Below, piece by piece: positions 1-6,816 of a stretch of 37,077 nucleotides of DNA. Origin of the DNA: Bacillota bacterium (GTDB lineage: Bacteria; Bacillota; Clostridia; Christensenellales; CAG-138); NCBI GenBank assembly GCA_023399275.1, contig JAEWQH010000084.1, forward strand, positions 1-37,077, in the 5' to 3' direction. Position numbers and translations under genes: made by a program. Position 1 is the stretch's first letter. Every line of letters starts with the position of its first letter. The notes beneath the pieces are model-generated. The model was not told where the DNA came from. It searched no databases and saw only the letters and a list, made by a program, of their open reading frames with translations.

Positions 1-198
1 CCGGCGGGCTGTTTTGTGTGTTGAAACAGCCTCGGAATTGTTAAGAGCTGCAGCCATTGGCCGCTGGAATCCGGCGCTGCCGACGCAACGGATCGCCCCG
101 CAGGGGCGGGCTGCGCGCCTTGCCGCCTGTAAACCGGGAAGCGACAGTCAAGAGACAGCGATCCGGTCAAAAAACCGGTTGCCTGACGAAAAGAGCGG

Positions 199-372
199 TC
201 AGAATCCCTTCAGCAGCGTACCCGCGGCGAGCAGACCGTATCCGACGATGGCGGCGATCGCGCCGACAAACCCCGGGATAAACGGGATGACGCCGAAGGC
301 CGAAACGATGCCGATCACAAATATGACGAGGGACGACCAGAATGTAAATTTCTTCGGTGCGTTCAGCTTCAT
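199..372 (-). CDS. Small hydrophobic membrane protein (57 aa), paralogue of the next gene
   Basis: The product starts MKLNAPKKFTFW, has two hydrophobic stretches (about residues 12-29 and 33-54) and ends LLKGF. The ATG at 372 is chosen over upstream in-frame codons because AAGGAGG lies about ten bases before it and because this start aligns with the neighbouring gene. The two proteins share the pattern MKxNxPKK-x-T-x-W, a Gly/Pro turn mid-protein and a C-terminal LKG(F/L), so they are paralogues made by local duplication. The layout suggests a two-helix hairpin in the cytoplasmic membrane with a basic cytoplasmic N-terminus. Function is unknown; nothing points to a toxin, holin or transporter specifically. 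It lies 162 bp downstream of its paralogue with a strong hairpin between them. Confidence 0.75.
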   Translation of the reverse strand: MKLNAPKKFTFWSSLVIFVIGIVSAFGVIPFIPGFVGAIAAIVGYGLLAAGTLLKGF

Positions 373-448
373 GGTGGCAGATCCTCCTTGTGTCGTTTTG
401 CCGGAACCGGGGTGTCCGCCTCGCCCGGAGGAGGCGCGCTTCCTGCTG

Positions 449-483
449 AAAGCGGGCATCACGTCTGCCGCAATGCCCGCTTT
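449..483 (-). other. Intercistronic hairpin between the two small membrane protein genes
   Basis: An 11-bp perfect inverted repeat (AAAGCGGGCAT / ATGCCCGCTTT) with a 13-base loop. No U-tract follows on the minus strand, so mRNA stabilisation or processing is more likely than termination. Confidence 0.5.
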
Positions 484-534
484 CCGGAAGCAAGTTTGTC
501 GATAAGACGCCCCGTTTCCGCTTGATGTTTTGTT

Positions 535-714
535 TTACAGCCCCTTCAGGAACAGCCCGAGCACGAGCAGCAGGTAGCTCAGGATGGTGATGATGGTGCC
601 GATCACGGCGAGAATCGGTGCGCTCGGGAACAGACCCAGTGAGAGCAGCACGCCTACGACAAACGCAATGATCGAGATCCAAACGGTTACTTTCTTTGGT
701 GGATTGATCTTCAT
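535..714 (-). CDS. Small hydrophobic membrane protein (59 aa)
   Basis: This frame (MKINPPKKVTVWIS... ending LGLFLKGL) is short and easily missed. The ATG at 714 is preceded by GGGAGGGAATACGA, a good ribosome site. Two hydrophobic segments (about residues 11-29 and 33-57) flank a Pro-rich turn, as in the downstream paralogue. From memory, MKxNPPKK-type mini membrane proteins occur as uncharacterised proteins in several anaerobic bacteria; this was not verified. It lies 96 bp downstream of the Nif11-like gene on the same strand with no clear promoter between, so the three may form one transcription unit with a hairpin in each gap. Function unknown. Confidence 0.75.
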   Translation of the reverse strand: MKINPPKKVTVWISIIAFVVGVLLSLGLFPSAPILAVIGTIITILSYLLLVLGLFLKGL

Positions 715-768
715 TCGTATTCCCTCCCAATTATGTTTTTGAATAAGGCCTTCCTAGAATGGTGTGCA

Positions 769-792
769 TGCCGGGCCGCGGTTGGCCCGGCA
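769..792 (-). other. Strong hairpin after the Nif11-like gene
   Basis: A 9-bp perfect stem (TGCCGGGCC / GGCCCGGCA) with a 6-base loop, about 20 bases downstream of the Nif11-like stop codon. No U-run follows on the minus strand. It may set the ratio of the first gene to the two membrane protein genes, or stabilise the first gene's mRNA. Confidence 0.5.
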
Positions 793-810
793 CGCGAAGC
801 GCTGGATGAA

Positions 811-1005
811 TTACATAAAGCCGAGCTTTTTCGCCTGCTCCAGATACTTGGGCAGTTCGTCGAGCGAGATTGCGACGTCGTGTTTCTTGGCGAAGGACAT
901 AAACTCCATCATGCTGACCTTGCCGTCGGCAAGAATCGCGGCGACTTCCGCCTGCAGTGCCTTGTCCGTTTCGTACTGCTTGACCAGTTGCTCTACCGTT
1001 GCCAT
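811..1005 (-). CDS. Nif11-like small protein (64 aa)
   Basis: The ATG at 1005 is chosen because GGAGGTGA lies eight bases upstream; longer in-frame extensions run into the promoter. The protein (MATVEQLVKQYETDKALQAE...) has the shape of the Nif11 leader domain: a helical start, a DxxLQ-type motif (DKALQ, residues 13-17), then EFMSFAKKHDVAISLDEL resembling the FAKExGF-x-x-LEEL core. Nif11 domains usually serve as leaders of ribosomally made peptides cleaved after a double glycine. This one has no GG site and no core peptide, and ends at KKLGFM, so it is more likely a stand-alone Nif11-type protein than a precursor. No maturase or peptidase-transporter gene is visible in the window. The family assignment is by pattern recognition and is moderately secure. 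Confidence 0.7.
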   Translation of the reverse strand: MATVEQLVKQYETDKALQAEVAAILADGKVSMMEFMSFAKKHDVAISLDELPKYLEQAKKLGFM

Positions 1006-1034
1006 CGTAGTCACCTCCGTGTCTGATTTCCTTG

Positions 1035-1063
1035 AGTATAACAAGACTTGCGGTGGTTGTATA
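1035..1063 (-). promoter_or_regulatory. Promoter for the Nif11-like gene
   Basis: On the minus strand, TATACA (-35) and TATACT (-10) are separated by 17 bp, about 30 bases upstream of the ATG at 1005. The recF promoter has the same TATACA-17-TATAAT form. Confidence 0.55.
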
Positions 1064-1143
1064 GATGTTCTGTCGGTATTTTCCGCAATCCAGCGTAACA
1101 AAATCACGCTTGAATGGCGTTTGGCGCATCCGGCGTGCCGCGT

Positions 1144-1839
1144 TCAGCGGCTACCCTGCCCATAGTAGGCGTCTTTGCCGTGCTTTCTGAGATAGTGCTT
1201 GTCCAGCAGTGCGGGGCTGATGTGCGCATCCGGCGCGAGCTCGAGCGTATGCCAGGCCATCATGGCGGCTTCCTCCAGTACGGCGGCGTGGTAGACGGCT
1301 TCCGCGGCGTCCTTGCCCCATGCAAACGGGCCGTGTTCCTGCACCAGCACGGCGGGCATAGCGGCCGGGTCGGTGCCGCGCATGGTTTCCACGATGACGT
1401 TGCCGGTCTCGCGTTCATAGGCGCCCGCAATCTCGAGTGGCGTCAGTGGGCGGGTGGCGGGGATGTCCCCGTAAAAATAGTCCGCATGGGTGGTTCCGAG
1501 CGCGGGAATGGCGCGCCCCGCCTGCGCGAAGATCGTCGCCCAACGGGAATGCGTATGCACGATGCCGCCGATGCCGGCAAACGCGCGATAGAGCACAAGG
1601 TGCGTCGGCGTATCCGAGGAAGGGCGAAGATCGCCCTCCAGCACCGCACCGCTGGCGAGGTCTACGCAGACCATATGCTCCGCGCGCATCTCGTCATAGC
1701 GCACGCCCGAAGGTTTGATGACCATCACGCCGCGCCCGCGGTCGACTGCGCTGACGTTGCCCCACGTAAACGCCACAAGATTCAGCTGCGGCAGCTGCAG
1801 GTTTGCTTCGAGTACTTGCTTTTTCAAGGCTTCCAGCAT
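1144..1839 (-). CDS. araD: L-ribulose-5-phosphate 4-epimerase
   Basis: AraD converts L-ribulose 5-phosphate to D-xylulose 5-phosphate, the last arabinose-specific step before the pentose phosphate pathway. At 231 aa it equals the E. coli enzyme in length and aligns almost end to end. The class II aldolase/epimerase signatures are intact: TWGNVS (25-30), KPSG (42-45), SSDTPTH (74-80), the zinc ligands His95 and His97 in HTHS and His169 in EHGPFAWG, the catalytic Asp120 in TTHADYF, and the C-terminal HYLRKHG...YYGQ that supplies the active-site tyrosine. It starts 30 bp after the araK stop and is the last gene of araR-araK-araD. The cofactor should be a divalent metal, and the enzyme is cytoplasmic. 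Confidence 0.97.
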   Translation of the reverse strand: MLEALKKQVLEANLQLPQLNLVAFTWGNVSAVDRGRGVMVIKPSGVRYDEMRAEHMVCVDLASGAVLEGDLRPSSDTPTHLVLYRAFAGIGGIVHTHSRWATIFAQAGRAIPALGTTHADYFYGDIPATRPLTPLEIAGAYERETGNVIVETMRGTDPAAMPAVLVQEHGPFAWGKDAAEAVYHAAVLEEAAMMAWHTLELAPDAHISPALLDKHYLRKHGKDAYYGQGSR

Positions 1840-1869
1840 CGTTTTTTTCCTCCCGCGATCAAGGTTGCA

Positions 1870-3468
1870 TCAGAGCGCCTGCACCGCAGCGGCTTCCACC
1901 GCGAGGCCGCGTTTGTATCGCTCCATAAACGCGGCAAACCCAGCGGCATCCGCCTCGCTTGCGGAGAGGGTAACGCTCTTTGCGCCCTCAAAAACACGTG
2001 CGCTGAGATAGTCCGCAAGCGGTTCGTCCGCCGTCCTGTTTTTCAGATATGCCGCGAGTACCGCCATGCCCCATGGACCACCCTCTCCCGCCGTCTCCAT
2101 AACGGTGACCGGGGTGCCGAGCGCGGCGGACATGATCCGCTGCCCGATTTCTTCCACTTTGAAGAAACCGCCGTGGCCGGTCATCGCGTCCAGCTCCACC
2201 CGCTCTGCGGCGAGGATGTCCATGCCGATGCGAAGCGAAGCGCAGGCGGAGGTCAGGTGCGCGCGCATGACGTTGGCAAGGGTAAACGCCGCGTCCGGTT
2301 TTCGATACAGCAGCGGGCGGCCTTCGTCGAGTCCGGTGATCGGCTCGCCGGAGAGATAGTTAAACGTCATGATTCCGCCGCAGTCCGGCGCGCCCTCCAG
2401 CGCTTTCTGATAGAGCGTCCGGTAGAGCGTGCGTTCGTCATACGCCGCGCCAAGCGCGCGCGCCGCTTCTCCGAAGAGACGGATCCACGCGTCGATATCG
2501 CTCGTGCAGTTGTTGCAGTGCACCATCGCTACCGGATCGCCCGCGGGCGTTGTGACCATATCCACCTCGGTGTAGTAGCGCGAGAGCGCGCGCTCCAGCA
2601 CCAGCATGGCAAACACGCTGGTTCCGGCGCTGACGTTGCCCGTGCGCTGGCGCACGGCGTTGGTCGCGACCATGCCGGTGCCCGCGTCGCCCTCCGGCGG
2701 GCAGAGGGGGATCCCCGCCTCCAGCGCGCCGCTGGGATCGATGAGCCGCGCACCCTCCGGCGTAAGCTTGCCTGCCGCCGCCCCGGAAGGGAGCACGCGC
2801 GGCAGCACCTCGGAGATTTTCCAGCTGTAGCCTTCTTCCTGCGCAAGCGCCTGAAAGGAGTCGAGCATCGACTTGTCGTAATCGAGCGCGGCGGAGTCGA
2901 TCGGGAACATGCCCGAGCCGTCGCCGATGCCGATGACCTTCTCTCCCGTGAGCCGATAGTGGATGTATCCCGCCAGCGTGGTCAGAAAGGCAACGGAGTT
3001 CGCGTGCGGCTCGCGGTTGCGCATCGCCTGATACAGATGCGCGATGCTCCAGCGCTGCGGGATGTTGAACGAAAAACGGGCGGAGAGCGCCTCGGCGGCC
3101 TCGCCCGTGGTGGTGTTGCGCCAGGTGCGGAAGGGGACGAGCAGCCGATCCGCGCGGTCAAACGCCAGATAGCCATGCATCATGGCGGAGACGCCCATCG
3201 CGCCGACGCGGGTGAGCGAAACGCCGTATTGCTCCTTTGCGTTTGCCGCGAGCTTCGCGTAGGCGTCCTGGAGGCCCGCAAAAACCTCCTCCAGCGAATA
3301 CGTCCAGTAGCCGTTCTCCAACCGGTTTTCCCAAGTGTGCCCGCCGGAGGCAAGCACCGCGTGGCGGCTGTCGATGAGCACGGCCTTGATGCGTGTGGAG
3401 CCGAATTCGATGCCAAGATACGTGTCCCCGCCTGCGATGGTGGCGGCCGGGTTGCTTTGCTGCGTCAT
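1870..3468 (-). CDS. araK: FGGY-family carbohydrate kinase, probable L-ribulokinase of the AraK type
   Basis: This is a 532-aa FGGY sugar kinase. The N-terminal phosphate-binding motif GIEFGSTRIK (19-28), the central GNVSAGTSVF and the C-terminal GHGGFF...AGEGGPWGMA nucleotide-binding segments are present. It does not resemble classical AraB; it matches the clostridial kinase group annotated as xylulokinase-like, whose Clostridium acetobutylicum member was described as a non-orthologous ribulokinase (AraK). Its place between araR and araD, with araA divergent and no other kinase nearby, supports phosphorylation of L-ribulose. The ATG at 3468 is 19 bp after the araR stop and has only a modest AGGCAGG ribosome site; a longer in-frame extension overlaps araR and has no family similarity. 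Substrate specificity is inferred from context. Confidence 0.88.
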   Translation of the reverse strand: MTQQSNPAATIAGGDTYLGIEFGSTRIKAVLIDSRHAVLASGGHTWENRLENGYWTYSLEEVFAGLQDAYAKLAANAKEQYGVSLTRVGAMGVSAMMHGYLAFDRADRLLVPFRTWRNTTTGEAAEALSARFSFNIPQRWSIAHLYQAMRNREPHANSVAFLTTLAGYIHYRLTGEKVIGIGDGSGMFPIDSAALDYDKSMLDSFQALAQEEGYSWKISEVLPRVLPSGAAAGKLTPEGARLIDPSGALEAGIPLCPPEGDAGTGMVATNAVRQRTGNVSAGTSVFAMLVLERALSRYYTEVDMVTTPAGDPVAMVHCNNCTSDIDAWIRLFGEAARALGAAYDERTLYRTLYQKALEGAPDCGGIMTFNYLSGEPITGLDEGRPLLYRKPDAAFTLANVMRAHLTSACASLRIGMDILAAERVELDAMTGHGGFFKVEEIGQRIMSAALGTPVTVMETAGEGGPWGMAVLAAYLKNRTADEPLADYLSARVFEGAKSVTLSASEADAAGFAAFMERYKRGLAVEAAAVQAL

Positions 3469-3487
3469 AACCTGCCTCGATTCCTGT

Positions 3488-4576
3488 TTATTTGTCCGTA
3501 TCCGGAGGGGGCGCTTCCTGCGCGCCGGCTTCGCGCGTGCTTTCTTTCTCGACGAGCGTCCAGCGCAGCGTCCGGGACTGCGCGGGCCGGCCGGCGATGC
3601 GCGATAGCAGCGTCTCCGCTGCGACGCGGCCAATATTTTGGTCTCCGTAGGAAAGCGAGGTGATCTTTACGGGGCTCATCTCGCTCAGGGCGCTGTTGTC
3701 AAAGCTCGCCACCGCAACGTCCTGCGGTATGCGTACGCCGCAGGAGAGCAGCAGCGGGATCAGGCGAAAGGCGATCTCGTCGTTGTAGCATACGACGGCG
3801 GAACACGCGGCGATCTGCTGCGCAAGTTCCGGGGTAAAGAGCGCGTTCCGGTTCTCCGTCGTATACCAAAAAACGGAGCTGTCCGGTATCATTCGCCCTG
3901 CGTCGCGCAGCGCGGTGATATAGCCGGAGTATCGCTGGTGGCCCTGGATATCGTCGCTTTTAAAGATGCCGGCGATGGAGGTATGCCCCTCCTGCAGCAA
4001 ATGCTGCACGAGCATGTATCCGCCGCCGAAGTTATCGGCATAGACGCTGACCGTCTCCGGCAGGTCGGCGTAGACCCCGTTGAAAAACACGATGGGGACG
4101 CTGCGCTGCATGAGCTTTTGGTACAGATCGAGATTGGGGTTTGGCAGCGCGGTCTTTGTGCCCTCTACCAGTATTCCATCCACGGGTTTCTGGAGCAGGT
4201 CGGTTAGGATCGCGCGCTCGTGATAGACGCTGTTTCGCGTGGCGGAAAGGATTGCGGAATACCGATTTGCGGCAAACACGCTCTGCGCTTCGCGCAGGAT
4301 GCCGGGAAAGATGTAGTCGCTGATGTAGGTGGCGATTACGGCGATGCTGCCGCCGCTTTTCGGCGCCGCCTGCGCGCATACGCGCGAGCCGCTGCCGCGT
4401 CGCTTTGTGATCAGCCCCTCCTCCACCAGCAAGGACAGCGCCTGCCGGACGGTCTGGCGGCTTGCTGCGAAGCGCTGCGTAAGCAACTCCTCCGTCGGCA
4501 GTGTTTGCCCGGGGGAGAGTTGGCCGCTTTGAATCTCGTCGCGCAGTTCAGAAGCGATGTGCTGATACTTAGGCAT
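3488..4576 (-). CDS. araR: GntR/LacI-type transcriptional regulator of arabinose genes
   Basis: At 362 aa this has the length and two-domain build of Bacillus AraR. An N-terminal GntR winged helix (1-70: MPKYQHIASELRDEIQSGQL, LPTEELL, SRQTVRQALSLLVEEGLI, RRGSGSRV) is joined to a LacI/periplasmic-binding-type effector domain (75-345), including the VASFDNSALSE segment typical of such repressors. AraR normally represses arabinose genes and releases DNA when L-arabinose binds. Here it is the first gene of araR-araK-araD and diverges from araA. A CAATACAA box overlaps its own -35 element, suggesting autoregulation. The start at 4576 follows a GAGGA ribosome site by about five bases. The C-terminal 20 residues are acidic and low-complexity. 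Confidence 0.93.
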   Translation of the reverse strand: MPKYQHIASELRDEIQSGQLSPGQTLPTEELLTQRFAASRQTVRQALSLLVEEGLITKRRGSGSRVCAQAAPKSGGSIAVIATYISDYIFPGILREAQSVFAANRYSAILSATRNSVYHERAILTDLLQKPVDGILVEGTKTALPNPNLDLYQKLMQRSVPIVFFNGVYADLPETVSVYADNFGGGYMLVQHLLQEGHTSIAGIFKSDDIQGHQRYSGYITALRDAGRMIPDSSVFWYTTENRNALFTPELAQQIAACSAVVCYNDEIAFRLIPLLLSCGVRIPQDVAVASFDNSALSEMSPVKITSLSYGDQNIGRVAAETLLSRIAGRPAQSRTLRWTLVEKESTREAGAQEAPPPDTDK

Positions 4577-4658
4577 ACGTCCTCGCGATCCGGCGGGTTT
4601 GGTGCGATATGGAGATCATAGCGCGAATATCCGCCTGCGTCAATCCGTGGCCGGTGAA

Positions 4659-4674
4659 AGTTGTACGTCGTTTT
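4659..4674. promoter_or_regulatory. Possible AraR half-operator in the araR leader
   Basis: AGTTGTACGTCGTTTT matches the left half (ATTTGTACGT) of the Bacillus AraR consensus at nine of ten positions, but the right half is not conserved. It lies in the araR 5' leader. Confidence 0.3.
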
Positions 4675-4736
4675 TGCCGCGGCAACAGGGGTCCGTTCGC
4701 AGTGTTCTGACGGAGAATTGCCGCTTTCTGCATTTC

Positions 4737-4765
4737 AGTATAGCAGCCCGTCGAGTAAAATTCAA
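4737..4765 (-). promoter_or_regulatory. araR promoter
   Basis: On the minus strand, TTGAAT (-35) and TATACT (-10) are separated by 17 bp, about 160 bases upstream of the araR start. A CAATACAA box overlaps the -35. Confidence 0.6.
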
Positions 4766-4770
4766 TACAA
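4763..4770. promoter_or_regulatory. CAATACAA box 1 (candidate AraR site)
   Basis: First of three exact CAATACAA copies in the araR-araA intergenic region. It overlaps the -35 of the araR promoter. Confidence 0.45.
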
Positions 4771-4860
4771 CTTTCCGCGCGTTCGGCGGCTAACTCATAC
4801 AAATAAAGACAAGACGGGCGCATAACGCAAAAATAGCGGCTGATTTCTTGCGTGCTTTGG

Positions 4861-4889
4861 TTGACAAAGGGTTTTTTGAGTGCTACGCT
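4861..4889 (+). promoter_or_regulatory. araA promoter
   Basis: A perfect TTGACA -35 is followed after 17 bp by the weak -10 TACGCT, placing the start site near 4896. Two CAATACAA boxes lie just downstream in the leader, which fits roadblock or occlusion repression. The rest of the 404-bp araR-araA gap holds no further gene. Confidence 0.55.
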
Positions 4890-4908
4890 TCTGGTATCGG
4901 AACAAACA

Positions 4909-4916
4909 CAATACAA
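4909..4916. promoter_or_regulatory. CAATACAA box 2 (candidate AraR site)
   Basis: Second exact CAATACAA copy, about 13 bases downstream of the predicted araA start site, embedded in CACAATACAAATA. A related ATACAAATA lies at 4797-4805. Confidence 0.45.
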
Positions 4917-4951
4917 ATATGTCATGTTAGCCTTTACAAGGCCGCTTAAAA

Positions 4952-4959
4952 CAATACAA
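4952..4959. promoter_or_regulatory. CAATACAA box 3 (candidate AraR site)
   Basis: Third exact CAATACAA copy, 43 bp after box 2 (about four helical turns) and 22 bp before the araA ATG. Confidence 0.4.
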
Positions 4960-4980
4960 TTCAGCAAAGGAGCGCATCAT

Positions 4981-6459
4981 ATGAGCCTTAAGTCAAAGGA
5001 GATTTGGTTTATCGTCGGTTCCCAGTATCTCTACGGGCCGCAGGTGCTGCAGACCGTGGAAGCGCGCGGCGCGGAGATGGCCGCATACATCGACGCACAG
5101 CAGCAGATTCCCTGCCGCTTTGTCTATCAGGGCACGGTAAAGACCGCCGAAGAGATCGAGCGCCTCGCCAAGGAGGCCAACTACAGCGATGCCTGCTGCG
5201 GCGTTGTGACGTGGATGCACACCTTCAGCCCGAGCAAGATGTGGATCAACGGGCTCAACCTGCTGCAGAAGCCATACTGCCACTTTGCCACGCAGTATAA
5301 CAAAGAGATCCCCGATCTTGCGATCGATATGGATTTCATGAACCTCAACCAGGCGGCCCACGGCGATCGCGAGCACGGCTTTATCGCCGCGCGCATGCGC
5401 CTGCCGCGTAAGGTCATCGCGGGGTATTGGCAGGATGCGGGCGTGCTGCTTGAGCTTGGCGCGTGGATGCGCAGCGCCGTAGGCTACGACGAGAGCAAGC
5501 GTCTTAAGGTCGTCCGCTTCGGGGACAACATGCGCGAGGTGGCCGTGACCGAGGGCAACAAGGTCGAGGCGCAGATCAAGCTCGGCTGGCAGGTGAACAC
5601 CTGGCCGGTGGGGGAACTGGTGGACGAGATGAACGCCGTGACCGAGAGCGAGATCGACGCGCTCGTGGCGGAGTATCTCGCCAGCTACGATCTTGCGACA
5701 GACCGCATGGACGCGGTGCGCTACCAGGCGCGCGAAGAGATTGCGATGGAGAAGCTCTTTGCCCGCGTCGGCGCAGGCGCGTTTTCCAATACGTTTCAGG
5801 ATCTCGTGGGCATGCGCCAGCTGCCCGGGCTCGCCAGCCAGCACCTGATGGCCAAGGGCTACGGCTATGGCGGCGAGGGCGACTGGAAGGTCTCCGCCAT
5901 GACGCGCGTCGTCAAGGCTATGACCGAAGGCCTTCCCGGCGGCACAGCGTTTATGGAGGACTACACCTATCATCTCGCCGAAGACGGTGCCTACTCGCTC
6001 GGCGCGCACATGCTCGAGGTCTGCCCGTCGATCGCCGCGGCAAAGCCGCGCATCGAGGTGCATCCGCTCGGCATCGGCGATCGTGAGCCGCCGGCGCGGC
6101 TGGTGTTCGAAGGCGCGGCAGGCCCCGCCGTCGTCGCCTCGCTGATCGATATGGGCGGGCGGTTCCGGCTCATCGTGCAGGATGTGGAGGCGGTCAAGCC
6201 CATCATGCAGATGCCAAATCTTCCGGTAGCGCGCGTCATGTGGCGCGCCATGCCGGATCTGACCACGGGCCTCAAGCTCTGGCTGCTGGCGGGCGGCGCG
6301 CACCATACGGTGATGAGCTACGCCGCAACGGCTCAGATGCTGGAGGACTGGGCGGAGATGATGCAGATCGAGTTTGTGCACATCACCAAGGATACCACGG
6401 TGGAGGCGTTCAAGCAGTCGCTGTTTCTCGCCGACCTGGCCTGGAAGCTCCGCTCGTAA
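4981..6459 (+). CDS. araA: L-arabinose isomerase
   Basis: AraA interconverts L-arabinose and L-ribulose in the cytoplasm. The 492-aa product covers the whole family. The metal-binding residues known from the E. coli enzyme are all conserved: Glu299 in GEGDW, Glu326 in FMEDY, His343 in GAHMLEVCPS and His442 in GGAHHT. Other landmarks are VGSQYLYG (12-19), TWMHTFSPSKMWI (77-89) and the LPGLASQHLM helix. The ATG at 4981 has AAAGGAG about nine bases upstream; a longer in-frame extension would reach back into the promoter. It is transcribed alone, divergently from araR-araK-araD, and three hairpins follow it. Confidence 0.97.
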   Translation: MSLKSKEIWFIVGSQYLYGPQVLQTVEARGAEMAAYIDAQQQIPCRFVYQGTVKTAEEIERLAKEANYSDACCGVVTWMHTFSPSKMWINGLNLLQKPYCHFATQYNKEIPDLAIDMDFMNLNQAAHGDREHGFIAARMRLPRKVIAGYWQDAGVLLELGAWMRSAVGYDESKRLKVVRFGDNMREVAVTEGNKVEAQIKLGWQVNTWPVGELVDEMNAVTESEIDALVAEYLASYDLATDRMDAVRYQAREEIAMEKLFARVGAGAFSNTFQDLVGMRQLPGLASQHLMAKGYGYGGEGDWKVSAMTRVVKAMTEGLPGGTAFMEDYTYHLAEDGAYSLGAHMLEVCPSIAAAKPRIEVHPLGIGDREPPARLVFEGAAGPAVVASLIDMGGRFRLIVQDVEAVKPIMQMPNLPVARVMWRAMPDLTTGLKLWLLAGGAHHTVMSYAATAQMLEDWAEMMQIEFVHITKDTTVEAFKQSLFLADLAWKLRS

Positions 6460-6498
6460 CCCGGGCGGCCCGGCGCAAGCCGGATTGACATGCCCTTT

Positions 6499-6517
6499 GC
6501 AAAGCCTCGGCTTTTTC
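6499..6517 (+). terminator. Possible short terminator after araA
   Basis: A compact stem GCAAAGC with a CTCG tetraloop runs into GCTTTTTC. The stem is short; it is the first of three hairpins after araA. Confidence 0.4.
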
Positions 6518-6545
6518 ATTCGGTCTCTCTCTTCCGGCCGCCGGA

Positions 6546-6577
6546 GGCGCGGGCGGGAACAGCGGCCCGCCCGCGCC
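6546..6577. other. 12-bp all-GC hairpin downstream of araA
   Basis: A perfect inverted repeat GGCGCGGGCGGG / CCCGCCCGCGCC with an 8-base loop and no U-tract. It could protect the araA mRNA 3' end or reinforce termination with the next hairpin. Confidence 0.5.
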
Positions 6578-6621
6578 GGAAGGCGGCAAAATCCGCGTCT
6601 GCACGTCGCTGCGTCAACCTT

Positions 6622-6656
6622 CCCGGCTTTCACGATTCGGAGCCGGGTTTTTGTTT
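6622..6656 (+). terminator. Rho-independent terminator of araA
   Basis: Stem CCCGGCT / AGCCGGG with a 12-base loop, followed by TTTTTGTTT. Confidence 0.75.
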
Positions 6657-6725
6657 AGCCGTGTGCTTTTGGCGCAAAAAAACGGCATTCCGAAAAAAAA
6701 TCAACCATTATCACAATATTTTCTA

Positions 6726-6754
6726 TTGGTAAACCCGTGGATATGGCCGATAAT
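6726..6754 (+). promoter_or_regulatory. Promoter of the sensor operon
   Basis: TTGGTA and GATAAT are separated by 17 bp, about 60 bases before the response regulator ATG. The rest of the 357-bp gap between araA and this operon holds the hairpins above and no gene. Confidence 0.5.
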
Positions 6755-6816
6755 AAATGGGGGAGTTTACACATCTAAATCAAGCCCCGTACACGTCTGC
6801 CGGAAGGGAATATCCC

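Noticed and set aside
163..185. Terminator for the left-edge small membrane protein gene
   Set aside because: ACCGG / CCGGT gives only a 5-bp stem and the T-run is in the loop, not after it.
1114..3663. 849-codon plus-strand open frame
   Set aside because: It is antisense to araD and araK, which have complete family motifs; high GC keeps the opposite frame open.
5797..5799. Gln273 in AraA (TFQDL) where many relatives have Glu, first suspected as a lost metal ligand
   Set aside because: Counting residue spacings shows the metal ligands are Glu299, Glu326, His343 and His442, all present.
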